From Rostratula benghalensis (Eukaryota; Chordata; Aves; Charadriiformes; Rostratulidae), in the NCBI GenBank assembly GCA_013399305.1, contig VXAI01000035.1, positions 3,944,283 to 4,008,282 on the forward strand: a stretch of 64,000 bases of DNA, read 5' to 3'. Each line of letters opens with the position of its first letter. The stretch's first letter is position 1. Positions 34,561 to 45,118 of the stretch are shown here, in pieces. The position numbers were made by a program, and so were the translations under genes. Under the pieces are notes generated by a model that made no database searches, was not told where the DNA came from, and saw nothing but the letters and a program-made list of their open reading frames with translations.

Positions 34561-35996
34561 CTTTTTCATTTCCCTGTGAAATATTTTGTGGTAAACTTGT
34601 AAGGTTTTTAAACCACTAAGTTGTTGACTCTTCCACTCACATAAACGATACCTCTTGCTCTACTACTTTAATTTTAAAGAGAGAATTACTTAAAACTTTG
34701 CCTCTGCCTTGCCTAGGCATCTGCTTACAAGAATTTCTGCTCTCCAGAATGCAAAACAATTAGGAAAGAGAGGAAGAAAGAAACAAAAATAGCAGTAGAT
34801 TATTTTTCTTAGTGTGTGAGGATGGATAATTCCGGAGTGCGGTTTTTGGAGCGACCCAACACTTCTGTGATCGAAGTATTGCTTTTAGCTTCACTGTAAG
34901 TGGGACAGGATCCCAGATGAAAATAGAAACCTGTCCTGGTCTTATGCACCTTCCCACATTTTTTTTTTCTTTTTAAAGAAAAAAAAGTAATAAAAAAAGG
35001 AATTGATGCAGTTTGTATGTGTAACAATATGGTCATTCATTCAAAAGTGAGTTAAGAGAGCTGAAGTACTGCTCTGATCTTATTCTTCTCCTTTTTTAAC
35101 TACCCCAGCAGCAAGGGCAGCAAACTCAATTCGCAGATGGGATTTTAAATGAGTTTGAACTGACACTAAATTGAGCCTAACCTTTGCATAGGCCTGGAGC
35201 TGGTAGGTAGAGGTCCATTCTGTCTTTATTGATGAGTCTAAATGTTTCAGGCTTTTATTAGAACGGCTTTAGTGGTGACAGTGCAGCTAAATAATGTACT
35301 CTTATTGTTAGCATGCCTTTTCAGTTCATGCTCCTTTTCTTTTAAGTTGTGATATTTACAAGATGGCATTTAGCTAATACAAAGAAAATGGCTAAAACAG
35401 CCCTCCTTGCCCCTTCCTCCTTGCCCCTGTGCCTTAAACTAAAGAGGTATCAGTGTCTTTGGCTTATGTGGGCTCTTGATAGTGATAGGAATAGTTTGTA
35501 ATTACTATGAAGAGTGTGTGAAGAACACTGATCTGGTCATCTAAGTAGGTATATAAAATATTAAATCTAGTTGTGATGACGAAGCGATTTCTCAGCAGTG
35601 TATTTTTCTTACTGCTTTCAAGGTCAAGTTTAATTAAGAGTTTCAGGTACTCTCAGTGAGAATCTTTTCTTCCTTCACTTTTTGGAAGTATGTTGTTAAC
35701 CAGAATTTTCATACAATTATAGAAATATTAATAATGAATATACCATTGACATTTGGTTTTGAAGAGCCATATAGAAAATAGCTGTATGTTTTATCGTCAA
35801 TTATTTATTTGTTTTATTATATTTCAAAACTGAAGAAATGAATGCTATTCTCAGTCAATATTTTAGATCTGTTTTCCAGTCCTGCAAGCATTAGATATAC
35901 AGGATATATATATTTGGTGAATAGCTTTCTTCAACTTCTGGAACTAATTGTATGAGTAAAGTTACTTGTGCTTTTGTACTTTCAGTGCAAGAAGAA

Positions 35997-36050
35997 AATC
36001 ATAGAATGGTCCAGGCCGGAAGGGACCTCTAGGGTCCTCTAGTCCAAAAT
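35997..36050 (-). mobile_element. CR1 LINE 3'-end fragment (severely 5'-truncated)
   Basis: AATCATAGAATGG followed by GGAAGGGACCT and CTCTAGTCCAAA is the reverse complement of the well-known bird/reptile CR1 3' end, so the element lies on the minus strand. Only about 54 bp remain. CR1 is the dominant LINE of bird genomes and is the best taxonomic marker in the window. Confidence 0.85.
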
Positions 36051-36059
36051 AGGATAGAA

Positions 36060-37662
36060 ATGTTGTGTATTTATAACAAGTCCATTGTAGAGATACCTTA
36101 TTAGCATGCAAAGAAAACATTTCTCTAATAGAGCAGTAAGAAGCAAGCATACTTTCCAGTTACAGGTGGTCAGTGGCAAAAAGTTTTAAGCAAATATTTT
36201 AATAAAATCCTGTTATTACTAATAGCCATGCTGATAACTGGTGATTTTCTAAAATGAAAGCAATGCTTTGGGGCTGTAATCTGTATTTTCAGATACAGCA
36301 AATCTTTGCAAAAAGGACCTAAATGCAGTTACTGAAGTACCTTAGAGTTTTCTGCCAGAGAGGCTCAGGAAAGCAGAGCTTTTACTGCATTAGTACGAAG
36401 ATTTCTGTATTTATGGTTAGAGCTGGGAATGCAGATCCCGTACTGCTCACCAGTTAATACCTCCTAGGAGGTAGCAGTCAACACATACCATGATAAAAAC
36501 TCAGAGATGCTTGATCTACGTGCATATAAAGGCATATTTAAACATCTTTCTGTGACTTCCTCTCATTATAATACATATGATACAGTTTCATGCTATTAAT
36601 AAAGGCCACCCGTAGATAAAACTATTGTGAACATACCAGATATGATCCTTACCACAATGCCTTTTTGTGCAACCTCTGCAATATCAACAGATAAGGCTAA
36701 GTGTAGGTTACTTGTACCTGGTATAGATTACTTTAGGCTGCTAGCAAAGTGCAAAGAAGCTAATATAAATGATAATTCAAGTATAATGTATTTGTTCTTT
36801 TATCTTAGAAAAGCTTTTTGTGCAATAGAAAAAGGCGTTTGTTTTTTTTTTATGAACAGGAAAGCTTTAATAATAATGATTGCTCTATTCTGGTGTTAAT
36901 TTATTATTTTTTGACATCTTAATTATATCCTGCCCCATAAACTAGTGATTGGTAGTGTCAAGATTCATAATCTGTGTCCATAAAATACGGTTTCCTGTTT
37001 TTTCTTTTTCCTCAATTTGTTTTTTTGGTGTAAAACTCACTCAAGCAGTCAGACAAAACTGCAGAGAGCAGGGTCCCATCCAGCCTTTCCTCTGCCAGGA
37101 GGTGCAGAGCCAAGGAATGCAGTGGAAACCTTAAAAAATGACTCAGCCTTCAAAAGAGTTATGGGGAACAAAGTGAAACAGTGCCCTGTCCTCTTTTCAG
37201 AGATGTAGGGAAGAAAAGACAGTGTACAAAGTGATAAGAAATTCTGTACAAGAGTTAGTGTTATTAGATATTAGCTCAACCATGTCTGGAATTCTGCTTT
37301 ATGCCCCCGTGAAAAGTCCTTTACATCCATGAGAATGTTTTTCAGAATAAGGCAAGAACAATAAAACCGAGCTTATTAGTTTCTAAAAGGCTCTGTCCCG
37401 AAGCAAAGAAAGATTTTTAAAGAATTTGGCTTGTTCCTATGAAAAACTGTTCTACTGAAGTTTTGCAGATCAAATGTACCGGTCTCCAGCTGTACCAATT
37501 CTCTTTCACAGAGTATGAATGCTGCAATTTGCTAATGTACATTTTGCTTTTCATAATATTCACAAAACCAGTTTACGGTTCAGAACATTCACAAAGCTGC
37601 CATTTTTAAACTTTCCTTCTGAACACATGGCATGCTTTTCCTACTTTTAAAAGCAGGGAAGC
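36060..37662. other. Gene-free intergenic DNA before the assembly gap
   Basis: AT-rich, no recognised gene or transposon. The longest open frame (90 codons at 36627-36899) has no domain and normal intergenic composition. Confidence 0.55.
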
Positions 37663-37808
37663 NNNNNNNNNNNNNNNNNNNNNNNNNNNNNNNNNNNNNN
37701 NNNNNNNNNNNNNNNNNNNNNNNNNNNNNNNNNNNNNNNNNNNNNNNNNNNNNNNNNNNNNNNNNNNNNNNNNNNNNNNNNNNNNNNNNNNNNNNNNNNN
37801 NNNNNNNN
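37663..37808. other. Assembly gap (146 N)
   Basis: A run of N from 37663 to 37808. Its stated length may or may not be the true size; any frame spanning it is artefactual. Confidence 1.
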
Positions 37809-38248
37809 ATTTTGTTTTGGTTTATTCAGTATTTCTGGATGCTCCTGAGGCTGTATTTACTGTAACTTTATATCCTCTAGGTCAGTGTATGTTCTAATGC
37901 AGTTAACAGAGTGAATGAAGGCTGTCACAGTAAATATTCTAACACTTAGCAAGCATTTCTAGAGTTTTCCTTAGATTATGTTGGCTACAAGAATGATGGT
38001 CTCTGTGTAGGCCAAGAGTTAAGTTCTGGTTTGCATTCTTTTCGTTATATTATGATTCATGAGCACAAGTTCCAAGTGAAAATAACTCTGCACCGTGCTG
38101 GGAAAATAGCTGTAATGGGGAGAAACTTCTCTTGTGAAAACATAGATGAATATTCTCCCTAAACCTGTTCTTGTCATCAGAAAAGATGAACAGCACCTCT
38201 CTACTAATGCCTAGAAAAAGATGAAGCTTTTGGAGCAGTTTGTCCTTA

Positions 38249-38270
38249 ATGCAATAAGTAATTATTGCAT
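38249..38270. other. Perfect 9-bp inverted repeat of POU/C/EBP-like half-sites
   Basis: ATGCAATAA (38249-38257), spacer GTAA, then the exact reverse complement TTATTGCAT (38262-38270). ATTGCAT/ATGCAAT resembles POU and C/EBP half-sites, so two facing sites are possible. Confidence 0.8.
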
Positions 38271-38903
38271 CTTTTCACCGTTCGTCCCTGTAAATGCTTA
38301 GAGGCAGATGACTGAGAGGAACCTGATTGAGGCAGAAGAAATAGTTCCAAAGAGAGTTACTGCACTACCAGCTGCATGGATGCCCCATTGCAGGAATTAG
38401 TGTATTGTTTAATGATTTCAGGGCTTGGATGCATTTCTTTGAAACACACGCTTGAACTGTTGTTTACTAAACTGTTGCCAAGGCTTTATGAGTTGGGGAT
38501 ATTGTGATGGAGGGGAAAAAAAACACATTGCCGCAGATGCAGTGTAGTTTTTATTTGATTTTATTTTATTTTGTCTGTCTGTATTGACTCAGCACCATAG
38601 CAGCTGTTCTCTTTTCAAATAGCTTTGTTTTCCTGAGGCATAGTCTATACTTATTTCAGGAAGTTGTAGAGGAAGGAGAGCAAGTAAAGGACTTGAGATG
38701 AATTTCTGAGTGTGACTATTCTTACACTATTTAGGAGTAAATTTTATATCCATGCATACTTTTGCAGATGGCCTGAAAAGAACTGGAAACTTGAAAGTTT
38801 TAAGGCAGAATAGTATCCTGAAAGGATGGGGTGCCAGTGTTTTTAGCAGTGTGTGTGAATGTGTGAATCAGGCCTTGAAGTACTATGTGTGTGGACAACT
38901 GTG

Positions 38904-39005
38904 TCCATTTTACAGGTGAGAAGTAGAGGTATAGCCTACAGGTGGCTTGCCCAGTATTTCAGAAAGTCTAACAGAGCTAAAAATAGGATAAAATCAGCTC
39001 TGCCA
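38904..39005 (-). mobile_element. MIR/CORE-SINE-like ancient SINE fragment
   Basis: CCATTTTACAGGTGAG near the start, GGCTTGCCCAG in the middle and an AACAGAGCT segment follow in the order and spacing of the reverse-complemented MIR family (CATTTTACAGATGAGG, CTTGCCCAAGG, CAGAGC). Divergence is high, as expected for an amniote-old element. An L2 tail sharing the same CATTTTACAG segment is the alternative. Confidence 0.5.
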
Positions 39006-41069
39006 CTAGCAGAGAATGTCCAGGGAGCCCTTTTGGGCTGAGACCGACATTATTCCATTTCTAAGCATGAAGCCATCTGGGTGAGGTTGGTTAGGTCTGC
39101 TGTAGTCATTTTCAGTCTCACTTGGCTGTTTGGTGTCTTCCAAGAAAGTAGTACTTCCTCACTGAGGCAAAGGAATGCAGACCTTGTTGAAAATTAATAG
39201 GGAAGGCACTTAATACTGGAAAGATATCTCCTTGTCTGCATACTATATGCTCCATATAAAGAACTGATAGTATCTGATTAAGGATTACTTTCTTAGAGTG
39301 GATTTTCTTTCTTTTTGCCATACATTTTGCTGGTCAGTGTTTTTCCTCATTTCTTTGTTTATCATTTGAATTCCCAAGAACTAGCTCTTCTTTCTGCTTT
39401 GGGAATAAACTGCCCCTTGAGGCAAGTAGTGAACATCCACTTGACACTACATTAACTTGCCTTCTTTAGAGATGTCACCAAGAGACACCTAGTTTGTTAA
39501 ATACTTGTAGAAGTTGAACACCTTTGTGAATTAAGGAAGTGTCAGTCAAATTTCAAAACAGTAGTGCTGAGCTATTTGTTTGAAAGAGGGGAGAAATGCT
39601 ATGCAGGTAATTTGTATTCAGTGGATTCTCCCTCAGTGTCCTGTTATATTCATCCTGAGACACTTGTCGCTAGTCAGCCAAAGGATTAAGAGAGAAAACT
39701 TTGAGTTGCTCAGAATTTCCTAGCCATATGCTTGGCCTTAAAGGATGTGTTAAGTATCAGGTGATTCAAATTGAAAAGCTCAGCAGCTTTATAATCTCCT
39801 GGTCTCTAAGGTCACTCCAACTATGGATGCCAGAAGCAGAAGCTCCAAGTCTTGCTCATTGCTGTGTGTGTTTGGTACATCTTGCCACTGCTGCTTTAGG
39901 AGCAAAGATCCAAAAAGGAAAGGTCTCAGCCGTTTCTTTCCTGTCACAGAGTAAGTACCTGAAAATAATTATGCCCCTTTACTGGAAATATTTGGCATCA
40001 GTGCTGTGGCTCCACCATTAACATTTTCTACAGTTTCTTTCCAGACTGCCAGTTCTTTTTTATTACTGCCTTGTTAGCGTGATGAAATGATGACAATCTT
40101 CTATCTTTGCTGTGGATGCAGCCAAATGGCATAAGAACATTTGTCTCCAAAAGTAACTGAATAAAAGAGTGAAGTGATCAATTAATAGCAGCACCTGCCT
40201 TACATTATCTGTAGAGCCTGTCCATGCACACACCACAGTCTCTCAAGGTTTTGTGCCTTGAATCTAAGGAGATATACTTCTGTTTTAACTAAATCCAAGT
40301 ACAGTTCTCCAAAATATTATTTATTCTTTAAGGCCTCCTACTTCATTCCTTTCCAAAATTTCTAGCAGTTTTGCTGTTTGGAATCGAGTCTTTGGCAAAA
40401 GTGTCTGTGCTTAATGGGCCTCTGAATAGAGGACAATCTACCTAATTGAGGGCTGATCTTAAGCCATATTCTCTTATCACCATTGCAGAAACTTACAGCA
40501 AATAGCCTGGAATTTTGAATGGGCTTGAATCAAAATCTTGGACAATGCAAGTCTGGATCTTGCTTCTTACAGCTGGTCTTTTATCTGTATACTAGTTTTA
40601 GTTTTAGTCATAAATTCTAAACTGTTCTTGACTTTGGAAGAATTGGTGTCTGCTTAATTTTCTACTTTTTTTTTTTTTCCTTCTATTTAAACTAGGCCCA
40701 AATGACTGAACATATTTAGCATGCCTGTATGTCTCTGCATTAGCTGAATCCACACTTAAACAAACATGCTATTGAATGACTGGCAGGAAATAAAACATCA
40801 CTTTACCACCTAAAATGATCACTCCCATACCTTTCCCACTTCTGTGTCTACCTCATTTTTTCTGATCAAAAGCACCTTGAGTTGTAATGTGAAGTCAAAC
40901 ATCTCGGGCTGTCTCTTTTTGCTTCTATTAGTTCAGTGTTTAGCTCTTTATTCTTGCACTACCACAGATACCAATATCGAAAAACAAAATCCCCCCAAAG
41001 GTGTGTGACTTCCTTAGTTTATACCACTCAACTTTTGTCTGTCCTCTTGTTTTTCTTTATTTGCTCCCA

Positions 41070-41130
41070 TAGTCTAGGCTTGTCCAATTTAAACTGCATT
41101 TCCTTAAGGCAGGGCACACCTCAGTGTGCA
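41070..41130 (+). mobile_element. Possible L2/CR1-type LINE 3' UTR remnant
   Basis: AAACTGCATTTCCTTAAGGCAGGGCAC resembles the L2-family 3' UTR block in which a TAAGCTCC-like segment precedes TTGAGGGCAGGG (only short parts compared: CCTTAAGGCAGGG versus CCTTGAGGGCAGGG). The match is short and no tail is evident. Confidence 0.25.
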
Positions 41131-44100
41131 TTAATTAATGTTTGAACCTTTCTGTTCACTGCAGCATGTCAAGCACATCCTCTACAGGCTGGCTGAGACC
41201 CGATGAACAGTAGGAAGGTTATAAACCACTGTTTGAAATGGGTCTCCCTGTGGGCATTCAAGTGCCTTCATTGTCTGCTCATCTCTTGCTGGTTTTTTCC
41301 TTCAGTCCTCCTTGACCCAAAAATGACACCGTCATTTTCTACCAATTTACAGTCCCCTTTATCTGGTCAACTTCCTAATTCAATTTGTAGCAAAATATTC
41401 AGAGACACTTTCACACACCCCCCACACCCCCTCCAACACTCAAATAGTGCCTGGCTCTCTAGAAGGCTAATGCTGACCCTACCATTTCTTCATCTTTAGC
41501 TGCTTGTGGATGTAAGGAAAAGTGGTGGATTCTTCTGCTAGCTTCTCTTATTTGAAGTGACATTCTGTAGTGACTACTTCCATCCTACAGGTCCTCTCCT
41601 GAAGGATTTCCTCTGAAAAAGAGAGTTGAGACTGCTAGGTGCACCCTTTTACATATGTGCTGTTGGTACAGGTTCTGTGGAACTGACTTGGGAAGACGTG
41701 GTCCTGTACTTCTGCTAGCGGTGACCAGCAGCTGGTCTGCCAAAGCTAGCTTACTCCTCTCCACCCTCTATTTTTGCATCTTTATCTGTGTGGGGTTTTG
41801 GCTGTTCTATTTTGTATTTTGCTGTCATCCCCAAGCCTGTTGTATTCCTACTCATGTCAGGTGCTTTAATGTTTTCCTATATTAATATACTATCTCAAGA
41901 GTTTGTTCAAAGTGTTGAAAACCACAGCAGTGAAAACTATTTTTTCTGTGTCTTGAATGCACTTTTGAAAGACTACACAGAAGTAAGGGTCTTGTAAATC
42001 TGAAACAATAGGTGCATTATGCAGAGTAGGTGCTTGTTTTCATTTGTGAAGAGAAAAAAGAGCCACAAAGTGAAGTCCAATTTAGCTGCCCAATGCTTTT
42101 TGTTAGCCAGGTCTGCTGCAGTATTTTTATGTTCGCCTAGTTAAATGTTATCACTGAAGCCTGTGCACTTTTGATAATGTTTCTTGGAGCAGGGTGATAT
42201 TTTAATTGCCCTCCTGCTTGTCTGATACTTTAGCCAGGTATTGGCAATGAGAGTGAAAGGTACTGATTTGCCAGTAGTGATGCAGCTGACAACAGTACAA
42301 TTCTGGATGTCTGGAGAAATAAAAATTGGGTTTGCTGCCCTTAGGAGTATAAAAAGAGAAGGCTTGTTTTGAGATAAAACCTTAGGATTTGGAGTAGGAA
42401 GTTGTCTCATAGCTAGTTTTGCTGCATGATAAATAGACTGTTCTTGACCTGTGTCTTCAAACACCCTCATGTACCTGTCTGCTTCTCTAATTGCCATAGT
42501 CTTCCTTTTAAGAAATATTTTCAAAGTAGGCAGAGTTACTTCCATGCCTTATGGGTGTCTGTAGTTTCCTGGGCTGGCATCTGCAGAGCTACTTGTGTAG
42601 TAATGCCATCCTGTGACTACCCAGCTACTGCTGTTGCTGTTCAGGACAAAGCCCCAGAGCTCCTAATCCAGGTCTCCAGAAAGCAACGTGGAAATGGCTC
42701 TTTTAAATGTGTGCACCTCTGTAAGCATGCTCAGAGCACACCTGGTGCCTGCTGTTCCCTGCTTTGGAAAGAGTAAGGGTAGAGTGCTCAGTGAGAGGAC
42801 AGGAACGAGTGGAGACAAGAGTATTGGGTGTGCTAAGACATGGTCACCTGAAACAGCTGACCTAGCTAGAGTATTGGATTGTGAAAGAATGGGTACTTGA
42901 TGAATGATCCCAAGCAAGGCGGGCAGGGGGTCTGTTTATAGCCCCTCGATCTGAAATATCTAAACACTTAGTGAAGCATTTTCAGCCCCACTCCTCTTCT
43001 CCACACCTTCCCTGAGTCCTTGGCATCACATGGAGAGCCTGCGTGCCCACCTTGGCACTGAAGCTTCTGAGCAGCAGCCTCAAGGTTCAGAAATACAGTG
43101 CTGAGTGGGAGCTGGGTCTCTGCTGGGAAGAGTGAGGATGTTAATCTTGCACTGCATCAGATTTGCAAAATTATTTGAAAATCTTCTGCACAAAATATGC
43201 AGGTTTTGTGCTGTGCTGGGTTGAGCAGCTTCATGTGATAGCCAAATGCTCCCTGTGTTTTTGATGTTGAAAAGATTGTTGTTGCCTAGCAGATATAATT
43301 CTAGAAAAGTATAGAGAGGAGATAAATGCTAAATGGGAGAGAATTGGTTTATTTCTGCTAATTTAAAGAGAATTGCCTGTTCTGCCATCATCTGAGAAAG
43401 AAATCAGAGCCATTAGATTTTATCTGAGAAGAGAAACTCTAAATTGAGTATTTTATAATCTGAACCAGTAGATGTCAGCAGTTCCTTTTGAAATGGCTCT
43501 GGAAATGCAGCAGTGAATGAAGACTTGTTCAGACACAAACTTCTCCGTGGTATAAAAACATTTTTCCCAAAAAATGAGGAACTGTATAAAATGTAGCCAA
43601 CAGATGAGGATGGACAATCTCCTCCTAGTTACTGGTGAGAATGACATGAAGAAATGTGGAAAAATTTTACCTTGATTACAATATTAAAAAAGGTCTATTT
43701 AAAAGGTATAATCTTTGATTATTGGTGTATTGCATGACATAGCTTTCATGCTTGTGGAAGTCTGGTATAGTCTTTAAAATGTAGGAGCTGTGGTTCTTTT
43801 TGATATTTTTTTTTTTTGCTTATGTGTTGCAGTAACTCAAATGTATGTTACAGCTGATAAAAGAGGCAGTGGGTGTCTGCCCGTAGCTGGGTAGATATTG
43901 TTTCATATGTTTGTGTCTAAAGTAAAAGACAGCATCACATATTCTTGTAATGATCCAATTTTTAATCTCTTATTTGATATATGGTTTTTAGAAGCATGAA
44001 GATTGTATGAAATAGCCTTATTCTATTAGTCTGTAAGCCAAGAGTGGTATCACTGAAATCTGAATTGCTAGCCACTGTAAAAGTACCCCAGCAGGATCCT

Positions 44101-44262
44101 TATTTCTAGTTTTTAGTGTCCTTATTGCTAGTTTTCGGTCTGTGCTGATAGCAATGCTTAAATTAACACCCTTATACTGGTCCACTCCTTTGACCTTGAG
44201 CCAATATCAAATGTGATTGCAAAAAAGCATCTGAAGACGATTCATTTATTTTAGCTTGAGAG

Positions 44263-44277
44263 TCAGCAGGGGGAGCT
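44263..44277 (+). promoter_or_regulatory. Weak CTCF-like motif (13 of 15)
   Basis: TCAGCAGGGGGAGCT differs from the CTCF core consensus at positions 1 and 12. Same orientation as the strong motif at 21982. Much less certain. Confidence 0.25.
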
Positions 44278-45051
44278 CACACCCATTCGGTTCGACTTGC
44301 CAAATATTGGTTATTAAAGACATTTTAAACTAGGCCATTTTATTTACACACACATGCACACACCCACTCACCCTCTTAGAGATGTACATGGGTTCCTAGA
44401 CTTTATAATCTATACCTTAGCAAACCACTTTTAAAAAGTCTTTCTCGTATCCTCATGCTGCACATTTCATAAAAAAAAGTGTCAAATGAACAAATGTTTG
44501 AAAATAGATCTAAAAAAAATGATTCTCTTTTACTTACTCTCACATGGGGAGGGGAAGGGAAACAACATGTCCCTCCATTCTGTGCTGAGTTGAGAGTTGC
44601 AGGAATTGCAGAGAGCTGTGTGTTAGACTGGACCTCTAAGGAAGCTGGATGCTTTGGGAGCACAGCCATTAAGGAAGAAGTTAAAGCCAGGCCATTGCCA
44701 ATATTTAAGCATGAGATTAGAAAAAACAACTTTTTTCTTAAATTGATTGGGAAAAGGTAGATTCTGATTGCCTTCATACTCAGCTGCTTCTTTTTTGTTC
44801 CAGGTGAATAAAACCTAGAATTTCACCATGGGTCCATAATATTTTCTGGACTATCATTTGAATGAGTTAGAGAAAGTCAGAGATAGAGTTTGTGGAAGAC
44901 CTCCTTTTCTGCTACAGCACTCTGCTAAATGGTGTCATTATATTGTGTGTATACATCTCATGTTTAGAGAATTCTTAACTAGATTATACCCTACTGTATG
45001 TAAGAGAAATACAATTTCTGCATACAGATCTTTGTATTTGTAATTCATTCT

Positions 45052-45118
45052 GGCCGGGGACAGTTAAGTGACTTGCCCAAGGTCACAGAGAGCAGGTAGC
45101 TGGCATTGCTGCAATAGG
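45052..45118 (-). mobile_element. MIR/CORE-SINE-like fragment with conserved core
   Basis: AGTTAAGTGACTTGCCCAAG followed by GTCACAGAGAGCAGGTAGC is close to the reverse complement of the MIR core, in which GCTGTGTGACCTTGGGCAAG precedes TCACTTAACC. The core is unusually well preserved compared with flanking sequence, which fades quickly on both sides. Confidence 0.7.

Larger units (their letters stand above)
37809..44200. other. Gene-free intergenic DNA with old repeat remnants
   Basis: No recognised exon. Contains the inverted repeat at 38249, a MIR-like fragment at about 38904, and a possible LINE 3'-tail remnant near 41080. The longest frames (134 codons at 42141-42545 on the minus strand, 116 codons at 42426-42776 on the plus strand) overlap antisense and show no domain. 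Confidence 0.5.

Noticed and set aside
37632..37865. Open frame spanning the N run
   Set aside because: It exists only because N codons are read as unknown residues.
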